A model generated the notes under the pieces. The model saw only the letters and a list, made by a program, of their open reading frames with translations, ran no database searches and was not told where the DNA came from. Source: Vitellaria paradoxa (taxonomy: Eukaryota > Streptophyta > Magnoliopsida > Ericales > Sapotaceae). From it: a stretch of DNA of 64,000 bases. Below, piece by piece: positions 24,401-37,694 of the stretch. The translations under genes were made by a program, and so were the position numbers. Position 1 is the first letter of the stretch; every line of letters begins with the position of its first letter. The stretch is from NCBI GenBank assembly GCA_019916065.1, contig CM034238.1, positions 24,780,246 to 24,844,245 on the forward strand. Reading direction: 5' to 3'.

Positions 24401-24664
24401 GGCCCCCGTTGGCTACCACTAATTTTTAATTAATAACTTTTTATCAATTATCAATTTTTACATTTTTCAATTTTACTAACTTTCTCAACTAAAATTTACC
24501 AAACACATTCTCCAACTTTATCTAAATTTTATTAAATTTTTTTAATTTTCTCCAACTTCTACGAGTTTTTACAAAAACACAAACTTTTTAAAAAACGGCA
24601 CATGGTAATATCATGACAAAAGTTAAAAAAAAAAATTTACTTTTTTTTTCTTTTGCACAACCAA
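24401..24664. mobile_element. MITE-like insertion present in copies 2 and 3 only
   Basis: About 264 bases starting GGCCCCCGTTGGCTACC interrupt a sequence that is continuous in copy 1 (about 7816). It is present in copy 3 at about 44,213-44,472. It is AT-rich without a gene. Target duplication and inverted ends could not be established by eye, so the class is open. Confidence 0.5.
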
Positions 24665-24734
24665 CGTTGGAGACATGTTGGTACAATATATACATATATA
24701 TCGGTAGCATCAATTTTTTCGGTACTAACTTATC

Positions 24735-24995
24735 ACTAAAAGCCCGTTTGGTGTTCCAAAAGGTCTAATTTTTGACAATATGATGATAATTGAAAATTTT
24801 TTGTGTTCGGTAAAATTTGAAAAAATTGGGGAAAAAAATTGGTGGTTTTGTGCCTATGGTAACCTTTTTTCATGTGTTTGATAAATTATTAACTTTTGGC
24901 ACGAAATTCTAGAATTTTAGAAAAAGTTGAAAGTGGAAAAAAGTTGAAGACTTTTAGTAAATTGCCAAACAAAATCTAAATAACCACTAATTGGA
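24735..24995. mobile_element. MITE-like segment shared by all three units
   Basis: The segment starts AAAAGCCCGTTTGGTGTT and ends near ATTGCCAAACAAAATCT, an imperfect inverted pair. Homologous segments lie at about 7890-8170 and 44,550-44,810, so the insertion preceded the duplication. It has no gene. Confidence 0.45.
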
Positions 24996-26265
24996 CATAG
25001 TAAAATGGAGAAATATTTTTAAGATTCCTAAACTTGCTTTTAACTATTACATTAAAAATTAAAATATTTATTATTTTATTATATTTTTGAATTTATTTAA
25101 ATAAGAACATATATTTAAAATTTTGTATTCTATTTCCTTTGTCTTCACGTTCTTTAACCTTTTCTTTTCTCTCAATAGTTGTTTGACTATAATTCTTTTT
25201 TATTTTTTAAACAAAGATGGTAAAGGAGACAAAAGGGTGGGAGGAGGGGAGAGGACCGAGAAGTAAAAGTAATGAAAAGACTGGATACGGGTGAAACCAG
25301 GCCTGATAAAAATTATACAAAAGGTTAAATTTATCATTTTATTAGATAAAAATTACACGTGGAGTGGAAAAAGCCATTAAAGGAATACAAATATCATTAC
25401 CCTATAAAAAAATAATAGTAATTATGTATTATAATAATATATTAAGAGTATATCAACACCTACATAATAATTAGATCAAGTTAGATTTGAGATAAGATTG
25501 TCCAAACTCAACCCCAATCTGCATTAAATTTTATTTTATTTTACATTATCTAAATTCAATTTGATCCGAATTATATTTGAATAAATCTTACAAACTATAA
25601 AACTTATAATCATCTCATTATAGTTAAGCAAGATTGTACATTGACTTTTTCAGATTAAATAACCATTCTTACGTGCTTATAGCAATACCTCTTAGAAACT
25701 CTCCTTCCAATAGGTGGTATATAATTATATTTTACATATATACACACGTCGTCATAAAAAAAAAAAAAAAAAAGATGGTTTATAGTAAGTGTGAATAAAT
25801 CTCAACTTTTCAGCAAAATGTCAGAACAGAACTTTCTCAAGATTTTCTACCAAATTAATCCATATGATATCCCGTGTAAAAGAATTAGACGTAATTAAGT
25901 AAAATTATCTTTTCTATTTGAAAAAAAGAAGACTACCTATTTCTGACCATTCTCAAACTCTGTAACGTGGAATTTTTGCGTACTAAATTACCTTTTAAAA
26001 CAAGTTGATGTTTAATGACATGACGCAGCATGTTTCTAACAGATATTCTAAACAAAATTCGCAAAATTCAATCATCCAAACTCTTGTTTTGAATAGAACA
26101 GTACCACTATACAACTGTCAATTTGTGACCTGTTTGTCCGCTTCTGTTCAATGGTTATATATAGCAATATTTACCCAGCAGAAAAACATATGAACACATG
26201 TATATAAATAAATAGCAATAAATTTGGATTACATTGAAAATTGTAGATTCTCACAGAACCTCCAT
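24996..26265. other. Intergenic, no gene seen
   Basis: AT-rich DNA that aligns with about 8700-9860/10,346 and about 46,190-47,390. A poly-A run is at about 25,757-25,773. The region around 25,070 has lost roughly 400 bases that copies 1 and 3 keep. Confidence 0.6.
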
Positions 26266-29200
26266 TCACAATCTCATCTTCTCGCGTGTGTAGTCAAAAA
26301 CCCCTCGTAGAAGACAAATAGAGCCATCCTCTTCAGGCAACTTGAGAAGCCGGGAGAGTCTCTTGAATCCTGCATAGTGCCTGAACAAGGAATCATCGTC
26401 TTTTATTTCTGGTTGCATCACCTGCTTCCAATGTTTTGGACGCAACAATGCCTACTGCATCGCCCATATGGCTAAAGGACTCATGTAGCGTAGAGATTTG
26501 TATTGGTCATCCGTGTTCCAAGCCTCTGGAGTTTGAAAAGAGTAGCTATCAAAAGAAAGAACAACAATGCATTACTATAATAATGTTGAGTGCAAATTAA
26601 AATCCACGTAGGGTTAGAGATGTGAATCATTTTAACTACCAATTGTAAATATAGAAATTTCCACCAAGTCATTTGAAGGTTGGGCTGATTTAATGAGAAT
26701 GGATCGTTAAAGTTCAAGCAGACCTGCAACTGCAAATGAAATTGGCCTTTACCTATTTGGATTCTTCTTCTCAACAGTAGAAATCTCATGTTTAAACCAT
26801 ATTAAACGATCTTCTATTAACTTCTCTTTTACCGGTACCACCTGAAATATATCAAAAAGAAAGTTGCAGCAGCGCCGATAGAAGAGAAATTGAGACAATA
26901 TCGTTTAAAATGGTTTGGTCATGTCTAGCATAGATCTAAAGATGCAACAATATGAAAGGGCGAGTTGATCCAAATAAAAAGGGAAGATGACAAAACATAG
27001 GTCTAAGATTACATGAATTGAAATTGTGAGAAAATACTTAATTTTATACAATCTCATAAAAAGTATAACCCTTAACAAAAATGAATGGAGGTAAAAAGGA
27101 TTCATGTATCTTACTTCAATTAGTTTCGGACTAAGACTTTATTTAATTGAGTTGAGCAGTAAGAACCTCAATCAGGCCCTTATACCAATAAAGCCCAAGT
27201 GGCACAAATTCACAATTTAAATATGATTGACAAATTATATAATTGTACGGCCCATCACTGTATCTAATCTAGAATATGTTATCTAGCACAATACTTGCAT
27301 TGTTACCTTATTATTGCTTGGACAACTAAAGATCAACTCGAGGGGATTACTACTCTTGCACTTTTTTTGCAGCCAAATGATGAATATCGTGTAGGAATAC
27401 TACATGTTTTGATTCCTCGCTTGTTGCTCAAGGCTCTAGGATGTGTAATAACTCCCGCTGAACCATGCATAGATCCTAGAGGGATCTACTCGTCTGTTTC
27501 AGTTTTCCTTAACTAGGTCGTATCTGACTCATATACTTACCTCTGACTTAGTGACGAAGTTCTACTTCTAGCCAAATAATTTTTTCATGAAGAAAACACA
27601 ATTTTAGACCCAACCTTGCACTAGAAAAGAATCCTAGGATCAATGAATACGAAGAAAAGAAGACACATTTCTAAACTCAAAACAGTTCTGGATTTCTACT
27701 TTTTGAGCAAATCATTGCCAGCTTTGGCTAATGAGCTGTCCAACTAAATCACTACCAACTAATTAAGCAGAAAATCAAAAAGAAATTTAAATTGACCCGA
27801 GTCCTCCTTCAGACCAAGCAGCTTCATGAACTCCACCCGCAGTTTGAAATGCCATATCAACCATGTCTTCATGAATCATAGCTGCAGCAACAGCATATGT
27901 AACTCCAGACCACATTTCTCTCGACTGCATTGATGACATGTTGACTTCACCACTCGGTAGCATCCCATTCACAGCCCCATGCCTACCTTCCATCATTTTT
28001 AACACATTGAAACTATATACCATCTCAAGGGCACGTTTTGCTTTGTCTTCATCAACAATAGGTAAAAGACCACATGCTCGAGCATACCTAGCAAGCAGAA
28101 CCTAATGACTAAAAAATTATGGAAAACAATTTTTCTTCCAAATCCCAAGTAGAAGTAACAAAAAAGAAAGTGTTGCCAGAATATAAATTCATTATGAGAA
28201 ATTGAACATGTTCTCATCTCTCTCTCTCTCTCTTCACATTCACAAAACACAAGTTTTAAGTGCACGTGTGTTGAATGACAGATGTAAAGCTATCTGGAAG
28301 AGTAACTCGCCAATGATAAAAGGGCAAATTTGGAAATCATTAGTTAGCATATTAGAATTCCTACTTTGATTCCAAATGTAAAGGCAAAGCTGTTTTAAAA
28401 TCAGAATGCTCCCAACCGGACCTAATAGAACAGGCATGCAAGAAAAGCACATTAGTTTCACATCAGACTTCATTTTAATGACATTCGAACCATTTGATAT
28501 CAAAAAATGATAAAAGTAATTTCTATTGCAACAGACCATTGTCCAGCCAACTGATCAACATGAATAGATGAACTTACAGTTCCACCGCTGTTATCACAGT
28601 CGAAGGAAGAACCATTCCATAGCTTCTTGTATATTTTTTGCCTTATGAAACTTAGACCAAAAATAATCCGCAGCACCCATGTCCCCAATTTCACATGCCA
28701 TAGCTGAGGCAGCCTGAAGGCCTGCTACCTAGAGCCCACCACAGTATGCACTCACCCCGGAGACAAACCACGTATCGTATGTCTGATCAGGGAAGCCTTC
28801 ATTTTCTATCATCCCATCTCCATCCTTTTCAAACTGATCCATAAAAGCCATTGTAACAAAAACTGAAGGCCAAACAACTTGCATAAACTTCTTGTCCCCT
28901 GTGGCAACAATATCCCCATAAACTTGTAGTACAAATTTTTGATTCTAATCTTTCCATCTATCTGTATTATAGAGGTTATATGCGTTTACTTCAAACCATG
29001 GGTCATTCATTCCAATATCATGAGGAACAGGACCAAGAACCTCTCTTGAGAACCATTTCCTGTTATGCAGAAGGCTCATCTTACTAGGATCATGCATCAG
29101 TACAGCTGCTGTGAAGTTTCCTTGAATACTGAGTTTAAGTTTTGGAAATAACATAATTAATGCTGAAAATGAGTAAAAATGAACATCACATGTGTTCCAC

Positions 29201-31118
29201 ATTTGGTATTCTATCCCCTCCAGATAGAGGAGTTGGCCAATACTCTCTTCTCCTTCTTGGAGCAGATTTGGTCCAAAAGCTGAATTTAATGTTACCGGAG
29301 AGTGCATCTCCTTAAGAATAGAGCTCATCCTCCCAAGAACATCAATAGCAGTGTCATTCTGATGGGACATACTAAGAGTGCTATTCACATCTGAATTGTA
29401 CGCATCAAGGGAAAACTTTCTTTCTCCAATGCTTGCTAAAATATGAACAGGAGGCGATCCATCTGCAAAAGGGAAACATAACAGATTCAGATTCACTAAT
29501 TTAGCCACATTGACAGCCATAGTTTTATGTTTAAACAGATACATTTCCAAACTGTTCCTCTTGAATTAAGATAGTGGAGCTCATTGAAAAGAGTGACTGG
29601 GTACCTGCAAAGAATTGTCAGAAACTTTAAAGTTCAGGCCATAAGAGTAGTCACCAATAACACCTCAAAACTCACCATTCAGGAAGTCTCTTGTCTTCAA
29701 GAATAGGTTTTTGCCATGCTTCTATCTGGGACTCCCATATGCTATGTTCTATGCTTCAAAAAAAAGAAACAGTAAGGACATCAATCTTACCAATCATTGA
29801 ATAGATAAATTATGATTTGCAATTAAGAAGATGTTTCAATATGAAACAAATGCACCAAATGTCTAGCATGATTCATAATCCTACTCTCATTATCCCATAT
29901 GCTAGACTTCAGATCTGAATCTACTTTTCCTGTCCCAATTCAATCATCCACTGCATAAAGGCCAAAAGGAAACTATACCAAGAATAGCATCACACGCAAT
30001 ATTTGCTGCAGTATCGCCGTGAGTGCCATAAAATTTTGTGCAACGCCTGGTTATGAAAATATCTTTCAGGAAAAATCTTATCTTTGACTCTATGAAATTA
30101 ATTAGAAACAAGTTAGCCACTCACCTGTGATAAGTCCTTCCACTCCTGAAGTTTACCTCGGGACAGTCCCATGCCAATACGGAACGTACTGCATTTGATG
30201 GAACTGTCACAGAAGCAGCAATGGCAGCACCAATAGTTGAACCAGGTTTCGAAGGCATTGATGTTTCGGCAGAATCAAGGTGATCAAAGGATCCATGCTG
30301 ATAGAGCAGAGGTCAATGTAGAGTGTAAAATCATCATACAATAAGCACCAAAGAGAAAGAAACAAAGAAGGGATATAAATTAAAAAAAAAAAAAAGTAGA
30401 TTGGGCTTCCTTATCTTGCAATAAGGGAATATATTAAGATCAAAAGACATTTAGGGATAACTATAAAATATATAACAAAGAGAGAGAGACAAAGAGCCCC
30501 TTGACTGGTGAAACTAGAATGTAAATATTACCTGCAAATAAGCCTATGTTACAATATAATCTACCGAAAATATGACATCTAACTTTAACTCAATTATAGA
30601 AAAGACGATACAACTCAACAAAGCCTCCCAAATGAGTTGAGTTGGCTATAAAAATCCTCTTCATTCTTTCTCTCGTTAGTTATATTTTCTATGAGATTAT
30701 ATGAAATTAGGTCTTTCTTTACAATTTTAGTCCATTTATTTTTTTGTTTATCTTTTGTCCTCTTTATTCATTCTACTCTGTTTCACTCGCTCTTTCTTAA
30801 TGATGCATCTCTAGATATGCGTTAGACACCACCGGACCATCTTAAATGACCTTCTTTCAACTTATCTTATATTGGCACCACCTCAACTTTCTTTCAAATA
30901 AGACCTTACAACATACTACCTTGATAAATAAAAAGCTATCAAGCCCATACTGATGAAACTTTCACGAGTTACCATCACAAAGAGTGTGACTAGTGTACAA
31001 TCCTATAAATTTCTCAACATCCAGGCCAGAGAGTTCAATAGAATTTACCAAGCTACAAAATAACTGCTATGAAACCACTGAAGGGTCCATCTCAAACACC
31101 TAGCAAAATAAGTGAGAG

Positions 31119-31133
31119 TGGGTGCGTGTGTGT

Positions 31134-31181
<48 letters not shown>

Positions 31182-31182
31182 T
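31119..31182. repeat. Compound GT/GA microsatellite (copy 2)
   Basis: GTGTGTGTATGTGTGTGTGC-type repeats pass into a GA run. It is orthologous in position to 15,463-15,514 and 51,993-52,048. Confidence 0.9.
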
Positions 31183-33390
31183 AACTCCATCCACAACCCA
31201 ATTTGCACCACAACTAAATCCCCAAGATGAGTAGTACACGATTCAGAACCTAATATGGAGCAAGCCGAAGCATCTATTTTACCTTAGCTCAGACCAGTTC
31301 AACCCACACGTGAAATGGGGAAAAACACTATCAGCTTGTCGCTGCAATGAGAAAAGAGCAGGTTGGATAAAATATGCAATGGATCAGCACATTCTATATG
31401 CCTAGTTCTGTCACATCTATGTTACTATATTCTCAATATTGTTTTTCATGTCATATTTGAAAGAATTTGGAAGCTTAATTGGAATTTCATGCTGAATTTT
31501 GGAAAAAGGAAAAAAATAAGCCAAGGATTCAAAAACCTGCAAAGGCATGGGGTGAGATATTCGTAGACTTCAATTCAAAGAACAAGATCAAAAAGAGTCT
31601 TCGACCTAAAAATCCTATTTCCAATTAAAGAATAAATAAAAGATTAATAATACTGAAAGAAAAATGCTTGCAGGAATGGCCATAAAAAATCAAGAACCCA
31701 AGAGCACAAGAATAGAAAATTTACCCAAGAGCACATGAATAGAGTAAAAAATCAAGAACCTATACACACAAGAAGGGCTAGCTTAAGTGGAAAAGGCACC
31801 CTAATCCAAACTAAACGTTGTGGTTTGACTCATCCCAATATATAAATAATATTTACTCAACAAAAAATAAAAAATCAAGAATCCATATATGGAATTAAGG
31901 GATAGTTTATTCAAATCAATTCCTTGAAAAGTACATAAGCAGGCTAACAGAGATTGAAATGTAAACCCAGTAATCCTGAAACAGCACAGGCATAAGGAAC
32001 GTGTAAAGAACCTCTTTAATTTCATGCCACATGCCTTTTGCTGTCATGCCCTGGGAGTTTCTGGATATCAAAAAGCAAGGGCACTCTAAAACATGAATGT
32101 CATTTGCCTCTTCTGCCGCAATTGCAAAAAGTTATTGGGGTCCATTTGCAGTCCTGCAATAACATACATGGATATTTACCAATAGATACTCACAATATAT
32201 TTTCCAAACTATTGAACTAGTCAAACCATGTCAAGAAGCTTTTTAATTCATAGCAAGAACAGGAACTTGCTTGTGATGAAGGAGCACACCAAGAACACCA
32301 TCTTTTGTCCTAGACAAGAATTGACGTTGTCAGAAGTAAACTTTGATATGTAGCGCACAAAATCTTCGAGGACATACATTAAGGCTCTAACAATGTTCAA
32401 GCTCAACTTATGTTCTTACCTCATTTTTGAATTGTAGTGATGACCAGAAAATCCAGAAACCCCGCCAACAGAATTCTGAATGAGCATAGACAGGAATTAG
32501 TTCTTGTGTCTTATTCGATCTATTCAGGACACAATTAGCGATCGTATGTAAAGATGATGCCCAAAGAGAAGTTATAGACAAATAGATTGGATAGTAAACC
32601 AGAATTAAGTTGAAAAACAAGAATGTGTGTGATGATTGCACAGAAAAAATAGAACGGCAACTTACAGCCCATGCGAAAAGCAAGGTGACATATGTAGCAG
32701 TTTTTCCCAAATTAAACAGCTGATGATAATAAGTGATCCTCGTTATATCAAAACTGCTAGTGGAAGATTATATGTTCAATAAATAGTTTTCTGGAAAAAC
32801 CATTTTCTTACTGTGAAAGTAAAAACTGCAACGGGAAAGCTTCTCTCCCTATAATTATGTGGGATAAAAGGAGAAATCTGGCGACAAACTATTTTTAGCA
32901 ATGGATCAAGTTCACCCACGTTTACAGAAAGGATGACATGTATAAGTCACATTATTCATATTGAAGGTGAATAACGTAATAATATAACCATTTGATCGTA
33001 CAGCATACCTTCATATACAGTCCAAGCCCCGGGATACAATGCATGATATGTAGAACTATGCCCCTTCAGGTTCCAATCGCAAGATCCAATCCCAGATGCT
33101 GAACGTTCTTTGTTCATCCAAAAGACTTTTGGTAAGGGTTTACTGTTTTTTTCTTTGAAAAAGCTCAACAACACATAAGAGTAGAGAGCCCAACCATAAA
33201 ATCTAGGTGTTAAAGTAAGGAAATTCTATATCTTATATGGGAGAATAATTTTTCTGATGGGCCGATATGGAACAACTTTTAACACTTTCTCTCATTAGGG
33301 AAAAAAAAAAGTTCCATATGGAAAGAATTGCTCACAAAGATGCCTGAACTTTCATTAATCAATCATAGAGAAAAAGAATGCAGACACAAC

Positions 33391-34893
33391 TGTTAGAGTT
33401 ATTTTTCTTTGGTACCCTTTAAAGCATGTTTTATATAATGACATTTTATTTTAGTTTATTTTTCTGGTTAAAATAAAACATTTATTTATTTAAGCATACA
33501 TTAATGTCCCTTATTTATAAAGTATGTGATTTAACTATTGGGCATAAGATGCCAATACAGAAAAATTTAAATCACAAGTTTTATAAATTAAAATAAATTC
33601 ATAGCTATTAATGAAATGGACATTTTATTATGATTAAGCTGTAACTTTTTTACTTCTTAATTGGGTGATTTATCTTGATCACTAAAGTGGTGACTTTGAG
33701 TAGGAAAGTTAGTATGTATATGTGATATACATATTGAAAGGACTGTTATAAATTATGATTTGATTAATAAATGTCTTTAATCATAATTTACTTAAGTTTT
33801 AATAAACTTAATAAACCTTAATCCTGAGTTTGTAATGGACTCACATTTATGAATTAAACCTATTTGAGTTATCACGGAGTGAGATTTTATAAACGGTCAA
33901 AATCTCGATAACTTAGAGATTTAATTTCATGAATCGTGGGAACATATACTTACAAGATGGAATCCATTTTGATATGCTCACCTAAGCTATTTATCTTTTT
34001 TATCATTAAATTTGTGGCCGCAGTTTATTCAACAAATTATTTATTGAATAACAATATTTATTTGTAAATTGTTTACAAATATGAAAATATTGAAAAGTGA
34101 TCAAAATATAGATAAATAGAGACTTAGAGTTAAATATGTAATTAAGGGGCTCGACATTTAGCCTAACTTAATTACGAGCTTATAATGAATGGTTAATTAA
34201 GTGGATATTATTGGTCTACGACCAAAATTCATTTAATTAAAAAATTCATTTTATTAAAAGTGGTTTTAATTATTAAAAGTTGTTTTAATTAAATGAATTT
34301 TAACATGGACTACTAGAGTGCAGCTCAGGGCTTTTAGTAGAATAGTCCTGCATTAATTTAAAAGATAATGGGTTGTCATGAGATGACAAGGCTCAAATAT
34401 CTTTTAAGTTGAAGCTAGGAATCCATGGGCCTTCAGTCCCGAAACTAGCTCAATTTTATCTTGATGGGCCAGGTCCAGTTGGCTAATTATTTATAATTTA
34501 TTTATGAAATAAATTATAGATAATTAATATATATTTAGATAAGATGATATGGTTAGGAGATTTTCTCCAGATACCATATCTTCTAAATATATTAGGATAA
34601 TATATATAGATAAGATATATGAGAGAATGGATAAGAGATAATCTCTAGAGTTAGAGATCTTCTCTGATACAAACTCTGTATCTCTCTCTATAAATATCTT
34701 TTATATATTAATAAGCCAGGTGATCTGAAAAAAAGTAAGCACACACATCTATCTAGAGAAAGAGAATTGAGAATAGTTTGGAAGGCTAAATCGCTGAGAA
34801 CAAGAAGCTTCTACTATGCATTAAGGAAAAATTTTAAAGAGTTCATCTTCCTATTCGAGGTATTTTCTCAACTCTATGCTATAAAAACCAACA
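33391..34893. mobile_element. Solo LTR, 1.5 kb
   Basis: The element begins TGTTAGAGTT and ends AAACCAACA, with perfect 5-bp target repeats ACAAC (33,386-33,390 and 34,894-34,898). Copies 1 (about 17,783) and 3 (about 60,863) lack it. Inside is a TATA-like CTCTCTATAAATATC (about 34,684-34,698). No coding sequence is present, so this is what remains after recombination between two LTRs. It lies in an intron of GBA2 copy 2. Confidence 0.9.
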
Positions 34894-35123
34894 ACAACAT
34901 ATCTTGAAAAAATAATAATAAATAAATAAAGGAACCACGGTTCTATTGATGTACAAGAGAGTGAACATCACACTTACTTTAACAGTTCTGGGCTTCCTGG
35001 GCACAGTTCGGTAGGGTACTTTTTGTGAAACAAAAACCTACACGAGGGATTCACACACAGATTAGCAAACACAAATAAAATTTGAAGATAAATAACTTAC
35101 GGACAATGATGACAAAAAGCTTT

Positions 35124-35855
35124 TGTTAGAATAGTTGGAATATTTGCATGTTGGTATTTTGGGATATTATCCTAGCATATCTTACTTTCTTTTTTTCATT
35201 GTAGCACTTGATTATTGATATAATACAGAAGAAGAGATACCTCTTCCAATTTTTTTTCCAATTATCTCTTAATTCTCAACTTGGTAGCAGAGCATTGATC
35301 TCAAAAAAAATAAAATAAAATAAAATCCTTACTGTTCAAATGATGGAAAAAAAAAAAAAAAAAAAAACTTTTACCTTAGCAGCACTGTTCCACCTCCCCC
35401 CCGCCCCCCCAAAAAAAGCAGCACTGTTCGTGCCACCGGCAACTTTCTGCCACCTTTTTGACCACCCAACCACAGCCCTTGCCTCGTCAATAACGGAGAA
35501 CCTAAGCCGACTGTCAAAGGCCCGGCCACGTGCCCTCACGGTAGTTCTCACGCGCCTGAGTCCTCAGTAATGATGCTGCCACTTCTTCTTCCGGCGTCTC
35601 TCCAGCCACCTCTCGCAGCTATCAGTTGATGTAATCACCCCCTAACAGCCCTCAGTTGGTGATCTAGTCTCTCGATTGACAATTCGATCGCTCGATCATC
35701 GCTCGTCATTCTCTAGTCGTAGCTTTCTGGATGTGATTGGCTAGTAATTGCTTGATTCTTACTTGTTGATTGTCCGATTGTGACTCTGGTGAGTTGCTCT
35801 CTCTCGGTTTACTCGTATGAGACTTGGGTATATTTGTTTTTTCATTGCTGCCTAA
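35124..35855 (+). mobile_element. Ty1/copia LTR and leader fragment (copy 2)
   Basis: The LTR (35,124-35,278) starts TGTTAGAATAG and ends CTCA, followed by CTTGGTAGCAGAGC. Leader DNA with an A run (35,346-35,367) and a C-rich run (about 35,394-35,409) continues to about 35,865, where similarity to copy 3 stops at the same point as in copy 1. Confidence 0.75.
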
Positions 35856-36754
35856 TTGTTTCATCCTAACGGCTGAATATCAAGAGCGTGCAGACCCACT
35901 TTCCGGAATCGCTCCGCCTCACGCCGCCGGACACGGCCGATCTTTCCAGCAGAGGAGCCAGGCGGGGATGGGCGGGGCAGCCCTTTTTTCTTTTTTTCTT
36001 TTCTTAATTTGGCTGATTAAAATTTTGATTAAAAAAGTTGTTTTAATTAAATTAAATTAAAAACGTTAGATCGCTTGAAAATAAATTCAACAGTTGATAA
36101 ATAACACTTCTGCCCTGAGATAAAAAAAACACCTTACCATGCACTAATCTGAGTAATTGTCGGAATTAATTAATTAATAATTTTTATAATTAGTTCCGTA
36201 ATTAAAATGGTCAATTCGAATTTGATAACTATTTATTTAAAAAATTATTATCGGTAAAAGATTATGAATTAGTCTTCTAATCACTTTTTATTTTGATGGA
36301 CAATAGAGATTAATTAGGAATCTAGATCACTTCTCTTTATAAATAAGGGATGAATTTCATCAATTTATACATATTACACAATAAAGTTTACAAAGTAAGA
36401 GAGATAAACTCTATTTTCAAAAATAATTTTATTTTGTTAAATCAAAAGATTCAAGAATAATTTGAATAATTTTTTGCAGGTAGCTTTCTTCATTCATATT
36501 TTCATTAACAATGACTCAAGGTATGTATTATTTGCTATATTTCGTAAATTAAGATAAAATATGTGAATATTGTATGTATCAAGATCTTAAATATTTAATT
36601 AAATTATTATGTTTGATTTAATCTGAATTTTTAGTAATTTTAGTTAAGTTACTTGATTCTTTTGAATGCGTCAAGTTAGGAAATCTCAAAAATACAAAAC
36701 TTGACAAAACTCCAACTTCTAAAAATTTCAATAATTTAAACACCAAATCAATAA
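35856..36754 (+). other. GC patch and LTR-like TATA segment (copy 2)
   Basis: Counterpart of 18,741-19,740. The GC-rich patch is shortened. TATAAATA is at 36,338-36,345 and ATGACTCAAG followed by GTATGT at 36,511-36,526. The stretch ends with the AATCAATAA target of the Mutator-like insertion (36,746-36,754). Confidence 0.4.
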
Positions 36755-37694
36755 GAATAAATTACACTTAGACTCCCTAAACATTAGGGTAATTACACCT
36801 AAACCCCCTTAACATTTGAAATTAGCAAATAATCCCTTATTTTGAAATATTATTAACCCTTAACCCCCCTCCGTTAATTTTCTTGCTGACACCGTTAAAA
36901 TTTTACTAAAAAGACAATTATGCCCTTAACATATTTTCTTAACGCACAGCTCTGCCTCTCTTTCTCAGACATAGTTTTCCTTATTCTTACACTCTCTCTA
37001 CTCTCTCTCCTCACATTTTTATTTTATTAAAATTATAATAATTTAATTTATTAAATTTAAAACGGTAGTTAACAATAATTACAGAGTAAAATTAAAATTA
37101 ATAATAATTACATATTAGAATATTTTTTTAATAAAATATTAATAATAACTACATATTAAAATATTTATTTTATTAAAATTAAAACTAATATTAAAATAAT
37201 AATTATAACTAAAATGGTTTATTTTATTAAAATATTTTATTAAATTATATTAATTTTATTAAATTTAATAATAATTTATTATTAAATTAAGTTACAATAA
37301 TACATTTTATTAAAACTAATTATTATTAAAAATAAATATTTATCACATTAAATTAATTAATTTAAATATATTTTATTAAATTAATTAATCAAATAAATTT
37401 TACAAATATTTTATTAAATTCAATTATTTTATATTTTTAATAAAATTATACATTTTATTTAAATAAAATTAATTGTCGTAAACAAAATTTATCACTAAGT
37501 ATATTTATATTTTTATTTCAGAAATATTTGAAATTAAAAAATTAAATAAAAAATAATTAAATAAAAAAATAATTAAATAAAAAATACGCTATGCTCTGCG
37601 ACAGAAACAAAGAATGCCAAATAGGTTTGATCCTCCCATCTGTGAAGAACATTGATGGACTTTTTTTTTGTTTACGAAAATAATATAATTTAGA

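Larger units (their letters stand above)
26266..35037 (-). pseudogene. GBA2-like non-lysosomal glucosylceramidase pseudogene (copy 2)
   Basis: The exon order matches copy 3. The last exon (from 26,266) has TAG in place of Trp in the WAMQW segment (about 26,452). The exon at about 27,795-28,087 is open. The large exon has a TAG for Leu in the DLNPKF segment (about 28,947) and a TAG for Trp in the GGLWVAA segment (28,729-28,731), the latter shared with copy 1. The exon at about 32,020-32,155 has a 1-base insertion. The FVSRP exon (about 34,979-35,037) lost about 13 bases. A 1.5 kb solo LTR lies in the intron between the FVSRP and SGIGS exons. Not functional; upstream exons are absent. Confidence 0.88.
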
